DNA from: Roseicyclus salinarum
GTDB taxonomy: Bacteria; Pseudomonadota; Alphaproteobacteria; Rhodobacterales; Rhodobacteraceae
DNA: 64,000 nucleotides
Direction: 5' to 3'
Assembly: GCF_029624655.1 (NCBI RefSeq)
Contig: NZ_JARRSA010000017.1
Location: forward strand, 1-64,000
Shown here: in pieces, positions 8,647 to 18,711 of the stretch
How positions within the stretch are numbered: position 1 is the first letter of the stretch
How the letters are laid out: the number at the start of each line of letters is the position of its first letter
Made by a program: the position numbers and the translations under genes
Notes under the pieces: generated by a model
Told to the model about the DNA's origin: nothing
The model's input: the letters and a program-made list of their open reading frames with translations, nothing else
Database searches by the model: none

Positions 8647-8949
8647 ACTGGTCACCGCACTTGCCGACCGCACGACGCCTCCGCATCAGCTCCGGCGACG
8701 GTCCGGACATTGGACAGCCGCCAGTGCGGAGTCTCTCCACCAATTCATGACGAATCGATGGCACGGACGTTGTTCAGGAAATCGTCGGCGTCACCCGCTT
8801 CGGCATTCCGAAAGACGAGTGACGGTCTGCTTGCTCCGCCGTACGCGGAATTCCGCCTTGGCCCGATCTGGCCGCATCAGAAATTCGCGGGGCTTTTGGA
8901 TCCAATGCGAATGAGCGTCAAGTGAAAAAACGCATTGCCTTGAAAAGGG
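8647..8949. other. Gene-free spacer (303 bp)
   Basis: This stretch lies between the metal-transporter permease gene and the CHASE kinase, both on the minus strand. It presumably carries the kinase promoter. I find no convincing ORF, hairpin with a T-run or recognisable operator. Confidence 0.5.
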
Positions 8950-9879
8950 CTATTTTGAGTCCGGACCCGCCCCGGCCCGTTTCCGATGCGGGCCGAAAAG
9001 GCACGCAAGCCAGAGGATCGCGCCCGCAACGACTGCCGTCATGCCGGCCGCGCTGACGGCGTCCGTCCCGCCAAGCCAGAGGGGTCCGTAACCCGCCAGC
9101 ACATACCCGAGCGTCGCGGAAAGCGCGGCGAAAAGGACCGACCACAGGACCTGCGTCTCGAGCCGCGATGTCATCAGGCGCGCGGCGGCGGGAGGGCAGA
9201 TGAACATGGCGATCACGATGATCGAGCCGACGGCGTCGAACGCCGCCACCGCCGCCAGCGCCGCCGCGATCACCAACCCGAGGCCGAGCGCCGCCGCCGG
9301 AATGCCCAGCGCCTCGGCGAACCCCTCGTCGAAGGTCGAGATCTTCAGCCAGCGCCAGAACACCAGCGTCAGCACGGTGACGATGGCGCAGGCGACCGCC
9401 ATCCGGCCCAGCTCGGGCGGAAGCGTCGCCAGCGCCTCGGGGTCGAGCAGCGAATGCCACCCCTCTGCCCGCAGCCAGATGAGCGACTCGAGGTTGCCCA
9501 TCAGCGCGTGCTCGACGTCGAGATGCACCGAGGACGTGTCGGTCTGCTCCAGCAGGAGAACGCCGGCCGCGAAGAGCGTGGTGAAGACCACCCCCATCGC
9601 CGCGCCCGGCTCCACGCCGCCGACCCGCTTCACCAGCTCGATCAGGATCACGGCGACGACCGCCGCGCCGGCCGCCCCCAGCAGCATCGGGATTGCCGAG
9701 ACCACGCCTGCCACGAGGAAGGCCACCACGATGCCGGGCAACACGACGTGACTGATCGCGTCGCCGATCAGGGCCTGCCGGCGCAGGATCAGGAAGTTGC
9801 CCGGTAGCGCGCAGGCGATCGCGGCGAACGTCCCGATCAGGATCGGCGTCAGCGAGAACTGGACGAAGTCGGCCCCCAT
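8950..9879 (-). CDS. Metal ABC transporter permease (Mn/Zn/Fe type)
   Basis: A 309-residue polytopic membrane protein of the ABC-3 family, with about eight to nine hydrophobic segments and the family loop GDAISHVVLPG near the start. ABC-3 permeases import manganese, zinc or iron with a cluster-A9 binding protein. It is the last gene of the binding protein-ATPase-permease-permease operon; its ATG lies 5 bp after the stop of the first permease. Two different permease genes in one operon is the SitABCD/MntABCD arrangement. The exact metal cannot be read from the permease. Confidence 0.93.
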   Translation of the reverse strand: MGADFVQFSLTPILIGTFAAIACALPGNFLILRRQALIGDAISHVVLPGIVVAFLVAGVVSAIPMLLGAAGAAVVAVILIELVKRVGGVEPGAAMGVVFTTLFAAGVLLLEQTDTSSVHLDVEHALMGNLESLIWLRAEGWHSLLDPEALATLPPELGRMAVACAIVTVLTLVFWRWLKISTFDEGFAEALGIPAAALGLGLVIAAALAAVAAFDAVGSIIVIAMFICPPAAARLMTSRLETQVLWSVLFAALSATLGYVLAGYGPLWLGGTDAVSAAGMTAVVAGAILWLACLFGPHRKRAGAGPDSK

Positions 9880-9883
9880 GCCC

Positions 9884-11091
9884 CTAGCCTCCGACCGGTG
9901 CGGGCGGGCCGAGCCTGCGGTCGAACTCCCGGATCTCGTCGGCGGTGAACACTTCCTCGATTGGGGTCAGTCCGTCGTAGCGCCCGGTCAACCCGGCGTC
10001 CTGGTGCACCTGCCGCGCGACATCCCAGCGCCGCTCGTCCCGCGAGACCTTGGCGGCGGCGGCCCGCCCCTTGTCGGTGGGCACCCCGTCGCGCCGTATC
10101 AGCCGCTCGCGCTGCAGCAGGCGCAGCGTGTAAGGCTCGCGGACCGGATCGTGCCGTGCAAGCGCCAGAAGGCCCTGCCGGCGGTGGACGCGCGCCTGGA
10201 ACTGCCTGCGTCGCAGGAGGGCGGCGGCAAGCCCCCGAACCGGCGCGAACAGCAGCGAGACCGTGAAGATCGCGGCCGCGACCAGAACGATGATCGGCCC
10301 GGTCGGAAGGTTCGGCGCAGAGGCCGAAACCGCCGCACCGACATAGCCCGAGACGCCGCCGACGAGTCCCGCGATCCAGAACATGCGATGCACCCTCTCG
10401 GTCCAGAACCGCGCCGCGACAGGCGGGATCACCAGAAGCGCCACGATCAGCACCAGGCCCACGACCTTCAGGCCGATCACCGTCACGGCAAGCACCGAGG
10501 CCATCATCATCAGGTCGATGCGCGACACATCGTAGCCCGCCGAAGCAGCGTAGTCCGCATCGAAGGAGACAAGCGTCATCGGCCGCCGCATCACCCATGT
10601 CGCCAGCACCGCAAGCGTGCCACCGGCGGCGATCACCATCGCGTCCTGGCGCAGCATTCCGGCGGTCGAGCCGAGAAGGAAGTCCTCCAGCCCCGCCTGC
10701 CGCCCTGCATTCATCGTCTGGATCACCGTAAGAAGGACGATCCCGATCCCGAAGAAGACGCCGAGGACCGCGCCGATGGCGGCATCCTCGGCCAGCCGCG
10801 TCCGCCGCACCATCCACTGTATCGCCAGAAGGCCCAGCGCCGCCGTCACGGCCGATCCGAGCAGGAGGCCCGGAAGGCTCCGCCCGTCGCCGCCCAGCGC
10901 GACCATCGCCATGAACGCGAGCCCCACTCCGGGCAAGGTCGCATGTGCCACCGCATCCGAAACGAGCGCGCGCTTGCGCAGGAACAGGAACGTGCCAGTG
11001 GCGCCCGCCGCCAGCCCCAGGAGACCGGCCCCGATGGCCACCAGCGCGGCATTGTATCCGGCCTGCAGCAAAAGCGCGTCGAGGACTGCGC

Positions 11092-11095
<4 letters not shown>
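9884..11095 (-). CDS. Metal ABC transporter permease with C-terminal winged-helix-like extension
   Basis: 403 residues. The first ~290 form an ABC-3 permease (SDAVAHATLPG loop, many hydrophobic helices). The last ~110 are soluble and charged and read like a winged helix followed by a short helical segment: LRLLQRERLIRRDGVPTDKG resembles the helix-turn-helix and wing of MarR/DtxR-like domains. Similar extensions occur on SitC/MntC-type permeases of alphaproteobacteria and may sense metal or regulate transport from the cytoplasm; that role is inference. Start and the preceding ATPase stop overlap (ATGA, 11092-11095), so the genes are translationally coupled. Confidence 0.9.
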
Positions 11096-11921
<826 letters not shown>

Positions 11922-11925
<4 letters not shown>

Positions 11926-12878
11926 TTCAGCAACCCCTGCATCCCCCGGTCGGGCACGTCGCCGCCCAGCGCCGCCGCGATCGTGGAGGCGTTGTGGTCG
12001 ATCATGCCGATGTAGGTGCCCTCGTAGGAGCCCTCCTCGCCCATCGCGTCCGAGAACAGCTCGCCGCCGATGGCGACCTCGTGGCCCCGCGCGGCAGCTC
12101 CCTCCACGAGGGCGCGGATGTTTCGATCGGACACCGAGCTTTCGACGAAGACCGCCCCGATGCCGCGCTCGACCAGCATGTCGACAAGCTCCGCGATCCG
12201 CTGCAGGCCCGCCTCGCTTTCCGTGGAGATGCCCTGGATCCCCGCGACCTCGAAGCCGTAGGCTGATCCGAAATAATTGAACGCGTCATGCGCGGACAGG
12301 AGCACGCGGGCGTCCACGGGCACCGTCGCGAGGATGTTGGACGCGTATTGCGCCAGTTGCGCGATCTCCGCGAGATGCGCGTCGGCGTTGGCCCGGAACG
12401 CGGCCTCGGCCTCGGGATGGACCTCGATCAGGGCGTCGCGGATCTCGAGCACGACACGGGACCAGAGGTTGGGGTTCATCCAGACATGCGGATCGTATCG
12501 CCCTTCGTAGTCGTCGTGCCCGATCAGCAGGTTGCGCGGCAACGCTTCGGCGACGGCGACGACGGGCATCGTCCCGGCGAGATCGGCGAGGAAATCCTCC
12601 ATCTGCGCCTCGAGATAGAGGCCATGCCAGAGCACGATGTCGGCGTTGGCCGCCGCGACGATGTCGCTGCGCGTCTGGCGGTAGGCATGGGGATCGACGC
12701 CGGGGCCCATCAGCGCCCGGACGTCCACGAGATCGCCGCCGACCTCGCGCGCGGCGTCCGCGATCATTCCGGTGGTGGCGACGATCTCCAGCCGCTCCTG
12801 CGCGAGCGCCGGCCCTGCTGTGGCCGAAAGCGCCATGGCCGCAACGGCGGCGAAAACCCGTGATTTCCGAAAAAACAC
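11922..12878 (-). CDS. Metal ABC transporter substrate-binding protein (manganese/zinc type)
   Basis: 318 residues from a GTG at 12878 preceded by GAGGAG at good spacing; the ATG-like reading of this codon is a GTG in the DNA. Residues 1-26 are a signal peptide (ends ALA-Q). The cluster A9 ligands are visible: His64 in DPHAY, His131 in DPHVWMNP, a Glu in STESEAG and an Asp in MIDHNAS. There is no His-rich loop of the kind found in many ZnuA proteins, which favours manganese (or iron) over zinc. First gene of the operon, behind a promoter with two Fur-family-like boxes. Confidence 0.94.
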
Positions 12879-12934
12879 CCCTTGCTCCTCTTCGTCATGC
12901 TCTTGGTCGCGCCAGAACCGCTGCCGTCAATTAG

Positions 12935-12963
12935 TTTTTAGTGCGACGCATTCGCAAAGTCAA
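12935..12963 (-). promoter_or_regulatory. Candidate sigma-70 promoter of the metal ABC operon
   Basis: On the minus strand TTGACT (12958-12963) and TAAAAA (12935-12940) are separated by exactly 17 nt, about 57 bp upstream of the GTG start. The spacer contains the first palindromic operator box, so a bound repressor would block RNA polymerase. Confidence 0.6.
12942..12956. promoter_or_regulatory. Fur-family-like operator box 1 (TGCGACGCATTCGCA)
   Basis: A 15-bp imperfect palindrome of the 7-1-7 type (TGCGAAT G CGTCGCA on the minus strand). It occupies the -35/-10 spacer of the metal-transporter promoter. Alphaproteobacterial Mur/Fur proteins bind similar TGC-rich 7-1-7 boxes before sit/mnt operons; assignment to Mur is inference. 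Confidence 0.6.
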
Positions 12964-12969
12964 TGTTAT

Positions 12970-12984
12970 TGCGAGTCATTCTCA
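12970..12984. promoter_or_regulatory. Fur-family-like operator box 2 (TGCGAGTCATTCTCA)
   Basis: A second 15-bp box, read on the minus strand as TGAGAATGACTCGCA, sharing 12 of 15 positions with box 1 and lying 28 bp from it (start to start), just upstream of the -35 element. Two phased copies strengthen the case for a real operator pair. Confidence 0.6.
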
Positions 12985-12999
12985 TAAAGGCCCGCTCAT

Positions 13000-14237
13000 G
13001 ATGGGCGGGGGGGAAAGGCACGCGAACAGCGCGACTGTCGGACCTTCCGCTTCACGGACTGTCCCGCGGCGACCTCAATGGGAAACGGTTAGAAAAGGTA
13101 TGGCGGTGGATGCGGCCCCGACGGCGGACGATCCCTCAGCCATCGGCCGGAAACGACCGGTTCGACAGGCCCGAGGAGACACCTTGCGCACCCTCGATGT
13201 GCCGAGCCGCATCGCACCGGGACGATGCGCGCGGGACCCCGGCACTCACGATCAGGCGTCGCGGCCGCCCTCGCAGCGGCCTCGGCTGGGAAGCCGACGC
13301 CGCATGTCCATCCGACCTGCGATGCCGCTCTCCTGGCCCCGGCGCTTTCGATGGCAAGGAAACAGGCGGTTCGACAACGCAAGGGAGGCTTTCGCGCCAT
13401 GTACAAGAGGCGAGCCGCGGCACCGCATCTGGGCGCGCGACCCGCGGCCAACTCACGAACCGGCGTCTTGGTCGATCCTGCATCGGTCCGGGCTCCGGGT
13501 CGGACCGCGCACGTCCACCCGGCCGGCGTTTCGAGGTGCTCTCGTCAGCCGGGTGAAATGCCTTGGAAGGAAACCCATGTTCGATCGACAAGATGCGGCA
13601 CCTTCGCCGTGTCAAAGCGTTCAGCCGTGCAGTGCCGGGTCTGCGCGCGAACCACGGCCAGCTGATGAACCGGCATCTTGGTCCATCCCGCACCTGTCAG
13701 GGCTCCGGAGGGCACCGCGCGCACCCACCCGACCGGCGGTTCCAGGACTGTTCGAGTGCGCGGACATATGTCCCTGAGGAAAGACACTGGCTCGACAAGG
13801 CAAGGTGACATCCGCGCCATGTCGAGGGCGCGAGCCCTGCCCCTTCGGATCGACGCTTGCGGGTAGCGCGAACCACCTGAGAACACGCGGCCCGGATGGT
13901 CGGGCATCGGGAGGAAGCCGCCAGTTCTGTCAATCAAATCGGGCCTCTGCGCCATGTCAACGCGGTCGGCCCTGCCACGCCCGGTCAACACGCACCGCGA
14001 ACGCGATGCCCGCGACGGCGTCGCATTCCGTCTCGCACCGGTCCCCAGCCCGAAGCAGCCTTTGCAGGTCCATCCAGACCGCACTTGCACGACCCGCCTT
14101 CGGTCCCGGCATTTGCCCTCTTGGCCAGTCACCCCGAGTGGACCCGCCAACGGCAGAGGGGCTCAGATCGCGGCGGCAACTGCCATCGCGAAGGCCCTGC
14201 ATTCGTAAGCGCGGCTTCCCCGAGCTTCTGCCGGTTT
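13000..14237. other. 1.2-kb gene-free region before the chemotaxis island
   Basis: Between the metal-transporter promoter and the 3' end of the MCP gene no open frame shows a recognisable domain, ribosome site or coding-like composition; the longest frames are arginine-rich shadows on both strands. The only structure seen is the tandem repeat tract described separately. No inverted-repeat ends or transposase remnant were found. Confidence 0.6.
13145..13985. repeat. Degenerate tandem repeat tract, ~210-bp period
   Basis: Four to five imperfect units start near 13150, 13362, 13571, 13780 and 13921 (spacing about 212, 209, 209, then a short 141). Each begins GGAAAC or GGAAAG-like, continues with a TCGACAA-type stretch, then GCGCCATGT (or GCCGTGT) and GCGAGCC. 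The second halves of units 2 and 3 match well: GAACCGGCGTCTTGGTC at 13459-13475 against GAACCGGCATCTTGGTC at 13667-13683, and both continue through GGGCTCCGG and CCACCCG. Indels break every reading frame, so the tract does not look coding. Function unknown. Confidence 0.7.
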
Positions 14238-16220
14238 TCAGAATTCGTGCCATGAACCGCCGCTGTTCACCGCTTGCTTCTGCGCGCGCGGCGCCTTGGC
14301 CGCCGCGTCGGCTGCGGCGCTCCAATCGGCGACCCGGGGTGTCACGTCGAGGTCAGGCGCATCGGCCGGACGTGCGGCGCCATCGGAAAATGACGGAGCG
14401 CCGTCCGCCTTCGCCGCCGCGCCATCGACGCGAAATCCCGCCAGGGCCGCAAGAAGATCGTCGGCCTGCGCGAGCAAATCGGCAGCCGAAGCCGTCGTCT
14501 CCTCCGCGACCGCACGGTTCTGCTGGGTCGCGTGGTCCAGCTGGTTGATGCCGGTATTGATTTCCTTGAGCCCGCTGGCCTGCTCGGATGCGGCAGATGC
14601 GATCTCGGCGACGAGGCTCGCGGCCCTCTGCGCACGCTCGAGAATGTCCGACAGGCTGCCGCCGGCCTTGTTGACGAGATTCGATCCGGCCTCGACCTGG
14701 CCCGCGCTTTCCGAGATCAGATCCTTTATCTCGCGCGCGGAATCGGAGGCCCGCTGCGCGAGCAGCCGCACCTCCGATGCGACCACGGCGAAACCACGTC
14801 CGGCTTCGCCAGCGCGCGCAGCCTCGACGCCGGCATTCAAGGCGAGAAGATTGGTCTGGAAAGCGATATCGTCGATGACGCCGATGATGCGGGTGATCTG
14901 CGCCGAGCTTCTTTCGATCCCCTGCATCGCCTCGACGGCCTGCCCGACCACGGATGCCCCGGTCTCCGCGCCGCCCCGGTTCTGTTCGCTTGCCTCCTTG
15001 GCGCCCGACGCGCTTTCCGCGGTCGATCGCACGCTGACGGTCAACTGGTTCAGGGCCGCCGCCGATTCCTCGAGCGTCGCAGCCTGGCTTTCCGTTCTTG
15101 CCGAAAGGTCCCTGCTCGCCTGGGTGATCGCCTGCGAGCGCTTTCGCACCCCCTCCGCGATGGAGGTGATCCGCCCCATCACGCCGCCGATACGGTCGAT
15201 GACCGAATTGTAGCTCTCCCGCAGCGTTTCGTAGGTTTCAGGGAAGGGGTTGTCCGGCGGGCTTTCGATGCGCCGTGTCAGGTCGCCCTCGGCGAGTCGC
15301 GCGAGGGCGTTCTTGAGTTCGTTCACGACACGGATCTGTTCGAGCCTCTGGCGCTCCCGCTCCGCTTCCTGCGATGCCGCTTCGGCCGCAATTCGCGCGC
15401 CCGTCACAAGGTCTTCCCGCAGATCGGCAACCGCGCGCGCCATCCGGCCGACCTCGTCGCCGCTCGTGCGCCGTGGCAAGGTGACATCGAAGTCCTTGCG
15501 CGCCATCGCGGTCACGACCTTCGTGGTTTGCCGCAAGGGTCGCAGCATGACGAGCAGTGTTGTGACCGTTGCGGTGACGCCTACAGCGAGCGAAACGGCA
15601 AGCCAAACGGCGAGACGGCCCATCACTTCGCTCAGCGTTTGCGCCATCGATCCCTGGGGTATGGCGGCCGCGACCGCGCCGACCACCTGGCCAGACGGCG
15701 AAAGGATCGGCTCGTAGATCGTGAGAAACGGCTCACCGAGGACATCGGTATACCCGTCGAACCGGCGGTCGGCCACGAGCGCCCGGTGGGACGCGCTCTG
15801 GGCATCGAGCAGGGTTCCGGTGGCCGTCGTTCCATCTTCCTGGCGCACGTTGGTGAATTCCCTGCGGAACGCACCGATGGACCTGTCGAACGAGAAGAGC
15901 GTAAGCTGCGCGCTCGTGAGTTCGGTCAGCCGTTCCAGAAGCGCGACCGACACGTCGAGCTCCGTCCCGTTCCATGTCATGGCGGTGACGTGGCCCGGGC
16001 GGGCGCCGTCCAGCTCGATGCCGTCGCTGGATCCCGCGAGGCTGTCCGCGAAGACCCTGAGCGCCGTCTGCGCCTGGACCAAAGCGGTCTCCCGGACCTT
16101 TTCATAGGTCACCTTGTTGATCACGAAGATCATCATGCCCGCCATCAGCGTCATGGACAGCCCGGTAAGGATGGCCAGTTTGGGCACCAGGCTGAGGCTC
16201 CGGAATGGCCACATATTCAT
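14238..16220 (-). CDS. Methyl-accepting chemotaxis protein with Cache-type sensor and C-terminal docking pentapeptide
   Basis: 660 residues from ATG 16220; the AAGGAGA lies so close that the in-frame ATG at 16214 (MWPFRS) is probably the true start. Membrane helices near residues 12-34 and 205-228 enclose a periplasmic single-Cache-like domain (~170 residues). HAMP-like segments follow, then the cytoplasmic signalling hairpin with [21 protein letters not shown] at its tip. The protein ends in SWHEF, which fits the xWxxF-type pentapeptide that tethers CheR and CheB to receptors. A flexible linker rich in Ala/Asp precedes it. First of a coupled MCP-CheD/CheB group facing the cheA operon. Confidence 0.95.
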   Translation of the reverse strand: MNMWPFRSLSLVPKLAILTGLSMTLMAGMMIFVINKVTYEKVRETALVQAQTALRVFADSLAGSSDGIELDGARPGHVTAMTWNGTELDVSVALLERLTELTSAQLTLFSFDRSIGAFRREFTNVRQEDGTTATGTLLDAQSASHRALVADRRFDGYTDVLGEPFLTIYEPILSPSGQVVGAVAAAIPQGSMAQTLSEVMGRLAVWLAVSLAVGVTATVTTLLVMLRPLRQTTKVVTAMARKDFDVTLPRRTSGDEVGRMARAVADLREDLVTGARIAAEAASQEAERERQRLEQIRVVNELKNALARLAEGDLTRRIESPPDNPFPETYETLRESYNSVIDRIGGVMGRITSIAEGVRKRSQAITQASRDLSARTESQAATLEESAAALNQLTVSVRSTAESASGAKEASEQNRGGAETGASVVGQAVEAMQGIERSSAQITRIIGVIDDIAFQTNLLALNAGVEAARAGEAGRGFAVVASEVRLLAQRASDSAREIKDLISESAGQVEAGSNLVNKAGGSLSDILERAQRAASLVAEIASAASEQASGLKEINTGINQLDHATQQNRAVAEETTASAADLLAQADDLLAALAGFRVDGAAAKADGAPSFSDGAARPADAPDLDVTPRVADWSAAADAAAKAPRAQKQAVNSGGSWHEF

Positions 16221-16253
16221 TCTCCTTCGATGCGGGTGCGGACCCGGGTCGGT

Positions 16254-16781
16254 TCAGAAAAGCTCGATCGAGCCGGATGCGCACCTCGGCCTCTCGCGCG
16301 CGATTTCGGCATTCTGCACGGCATCCTGCCGGTCGATCAGGAGCTGTTGCGCCCGGCCCGTCGCAGGCCAGAACCGGATGCGGCGCGCCTGCGCGCCGCC
16401 AAGACTGTGGGACTTGCACGCGATGCCCTCGTTGCTGAGGAACGCGAGCGCCGCCTCGCCGTTGCGGCGGCCGATGTCGGGAAGGTTCGGCATGATGCGC
16501 GCGCCGCCAAAGAGCTTTGCCTGCAGCCGCTCGCGTGCCGCTCCACGTTTCAACAGAGCGTTCACGAGTTGCTCCATCGCGGCGGACGCGTAACGAATGT
16601 CGGTGGCGCCGCCGGAATCGGGGAGCAGGAAGTGGTTCATGCCCCCGATCCCGCGCACCGGATCGTGAAGACAGGCCGAGACGCAGGATCCGAGGACCGT
16701 CTGCATCGTGGCATCGGCCGCGTCGGACACAGCCTGCTCGCCCTGGATCACGTGAATGTCGTGGAACGCGAGGCCGGTCAT
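16254..16781 (-). CDS. cheD: CheD, chemoreceptor glutamine deamidase
   Basis: 175 residues. CheD converts receptor glutamines to glutamates and so tunes receptor output. The catalytic Cys33 lies in LGSCVSACL and His50 in GGMNHFLLP, with the family FGGA motif (LFGGARIM) further on. The ATG overlaps the stop of cheB (16778-16781, ATGA), so both are made together. The MCP gene lies 33 bp downstream on the same strand, a probable substrate. Confidence 0.95.
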   Translation of the reverse strand: MTGLAFHDIHVIQGEQAVSDAADATMQTVLGSCVSACLHDPVRGIGGMNHFLLPDSGGATDIRYASAAMEQLVNALLKRGAARERLQAKLFGGARIMPNLPDIGRRNGEAALAFLSNEGIACKSHSLGGAQARRIRFWPATGRAQQLLIDRQDAVQNAEIARERPRCASGSIELF

Positions 16782-17791
16782 CGCACGACCTCCGTGCGCG
16801 AGGGGCGGTCGGTCATGCAGGGTGCCGATGACGGATCGCCCGACCCGATGAGCGCACCCGCGATTCGCTCCAGCGGAAGAACGCTGCAGGCGGCGCCGAT
16901 CTCGACCGCCACGCGCGGCATTCCGTAGACGACGCAGGTCGCTTCGTTCTGGGCGATCGTCATGCCCCCCGCAGCCTTGATCCGGCCCATGCCGGACGCT
17001 CCGTCCGCCCCCATGCCCGTCAGAAGCGCCGCCGCCACCCGGCGCCCGTAGGGGGCCGCGGATTCGAACAAGACATCCACGGATGGCCGGTGGCCGTGAC
17101 GCGGCGGATCGGCGCGGAGCCGGCAGCGAAGGGCCGCACCGCCCTGAAGCGACAGGTGCGTGTCGGAATCGGCCGCGACGTAGATGTGACCCGCCGTCAC
17201 CGGCATTCCGTCCCGCGCGGCCAGAACGCGAGGCCTGCAGCGCGCGTCGAGCCGCGCGATCATTCCGTCGATGAACCCCGTCCGGATGTGCTGGACGACG
17301 AGGGTGGGCGGGCAATCGGCGGGAAAGCCCGTAAGCACGGTTTCGAGGGCGCTGACGCCGCCCGTCGACGCCCCCACGACCACCAGTCCGGGCATCGATC
17401 CCTCCGGCGCGGCGGCGATGCGGCCCTTCGCCCCCACCTCGACGCGCCCGAGGATTCGTTCCAGCCCGTCGCCTCCGCCGTATGCAGCAAAGTCCACGGA
17501 CTTTCGGAATCTGAGCGGAAGCCGGTTCGCGCGTTCGTCGCCGTACATGACGAACGACGCCGACAGGGCATCGACGAGGTGCAGGAACATCGGCAACCCG
17601 GGATCGCCGGACAGCTCGACGGCCATGATGATGGCGTCGGGCTCCTGCGATTCGGCGAGATCGAAGGCCTCGGCCAGCGATGCGGCTTCGATCGCGCCTG
17701 CCCCTCTGAACTGCGTCAGGAGGCGTCCTCGCCTTGCGGGATCCGGATCCGCGACGAGCAGACGCAGACTGCTGGCTCTCGACTTCGACAT
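16778..17791 (-). CDS. cheB: CheB-type methylesterase with degenerate receiver domain
   Basis: 337 residues from the ATG at 17791. The C-terminal half is an intact CheB methylesterase: Ser142 in GASTGG, His168 in QHI and Asp263 in GMGADGA form the triad that removes methyl groups from receptors. The N-terminal 120 residues have a receiver fold outline, but the acidic pair is ADPD and the phosphoacceptor position reads IIMAVEL with Ala57 instead of Asp. The enzyme should thus not be activated by CheA phosphorylation. An open frame continues further upstream without receiver or esterase features and is not used. Coupled to cheD by an ATGA overlap. Confidence 0.93.
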   Translation of the reverse strand: MSKSRASSLRLLVADPDPARRGRLLTQFRGAGAIEAASLAEAFDLAESQEPDAIIMAVELSGDPGLPMFLHLVDALSASFVMYGDERANRLPLRFRKSVDFAAYGGGDGLERILGRVEVGAKGRIAAAPEGSMPGLVVVGASTGGVSALETVLTGFPADCPPTLVVQHIRTGFIDGMIARLDARCRPRVLAARDGMPVTAGHIYVAADSDTHLSLQGGAALRCRLRADPPRHGHRPSVDVLFESAAPYGRRVAAALLTGMGADGASGMGRIKAAGGMTIAQNEATCVVYGMPRVAVEIGAACSVLPLERIAGALIGSGDPSSAPCMTDRPSRTEVVR

Positions 17792-18047
17792 CTGTGGCTG
17801 CCTTCGGATCACCTGGCGGAACACGTCGCCACCCGATTCCCTGCCACATCCCCGTAAAGAAAACCTTGCCTGCCCGAAGGCGGCGCGCAGGCCGGGCCAG
17901 GCCTCACGGGGCAACCAATCGTTAAGCGCCGTGTGCCTATCTATCGGTCGATACGCCGTCCGCGCCGGATTCGCTGCCTCGCCGCGCCGGGCGTTCCATG
18001 GCCCATTCCCGCACGGGCCGATTGTTGTTCGCGAAGGAGAGACCGAG

Positions 18048-18344
18048 TTGCAAGAGGTTCTCAAGCTCCCCGAAAGACTGGACGTCGCAGGCGCGAGGTC
18101 ATTGCACGAAGCGATGCTGCCCATGCGCGGAGAGGCGCTGATGATCGACGCGGCGGCGGTGGAAAAGATGGGCGCGCTCGCCATCGAGGTGCTGCTTTCC
18201 GGCGCAAGGCAATGGGCGGAGGACGCGCGGCCGTTCTGCATCGTCGCCGCCTCGGCACCCTTCCGCGACACATGCAAGGGGCTCGGACTGACCGCCGAAT
18301 TCCTCACCGGGATCGCGGACACGTTCGAGGGGAATGCGAAATGA
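18048..18344 (+). CDS. STAS-domain protein of the chemotaxis operon
   Basis: 98 residues from a TTG at 18048, chosen because GAAGGAGAG lies just upstream and the STAS fold begins at once (LPERLDVAGARSLHEAML). STAS domains bind partners or nucleotides and often act as switchable antagonists; here the conserved Ser/Thr phosphorylation position appears as KMGALAIEVLL, with Gly in place of the usual Ser/Thr, so classic SpoIIAA-type control looks unlikely. The stop overlaps the ATG of cheY (ATGA). Its place as first gene before cheY-cheA suggests a link with the kinase complex or receptor array, but this is inference. Confidence 0.85.
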   Translation: MQEVLKLPERLDVAGARSLHEAMLPMRGEALMIDAAAVEKMGALAIEVLLSGARQWAEDARPFCIVAASAPFRDTCKGLGLTAEFLTGIADTFEGNAK

Positions 18345-18709
18345 CCGTCAGGATCCTTGCCGTCGACGATTCCCCCACGATGCGTGGCCTGATCGGCGCC
18401 GCGCTCACTCCGAATGGGTTCGAGGTCCATTTCGCCGAAGATGGAATGGACGGGCTGGAGCGTCTGGCCGAGGCCTCGCCCGACCTCGTGATCACCGACA
18501 TCAACATGCCCAGACTTGACGGCTTCGGCGTGATCGAGGGCGTGCGCAGGGACCCGGATTTCGGAAGCCTGCCCGTTCTCGTCCTGACGACGGAAAACGG
18601 CGAGGACCTCAAGGCACGGGCGCGCAAGGCGGGCGCCACCGGCTGGATCGTCAAACCATTCGACGACGAGCGGCTCGTCAGTGTGATCAACCGCGTTCTG
18701 GGAGTGTGA
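18341..18709 (+). CDS. cheY: CheY chemotaxis response regulator
   Basis: 122 residues, single receiver. Asp9/Asp10 and phosphoacceptor Asp53 (in ITDINMPRLDG), Thr83 and Lys105 complete the CheY active site. Phospho-CheY normally binds the flagellar switch. It is coupled to the STAS gene by ATGA and ends 2 bp before the cheA start, so STAS, CheY and CheA are made from one message. Confidence 0.95.
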   Translation: MTVRILAVDDSPTMRGLIGAALTPNGFEVHFAEDGMDGLERLAEASPDLVITDINMPRLDGFGVIEGVRRDPDFGSLPVLVLTTENGEDLKARARKAGATGWIVKPFDDERLVSVINRVLGV

Positions 18710-18711
18710 CG

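Noticed and set aside
13545-14150. 201-codon minus-strand frame in the first repeat tract
   Set aside because: It covers several repeat units but the remaining units are in another frame; no ribosome site or known domain, so treated as noncoding.
13000-14237. CRISPR array in the repeat tract
   Set aside because: Units are ~210 bp and similar along much of their length; there are no short identical repeats with unique spacers, and no cas genes.
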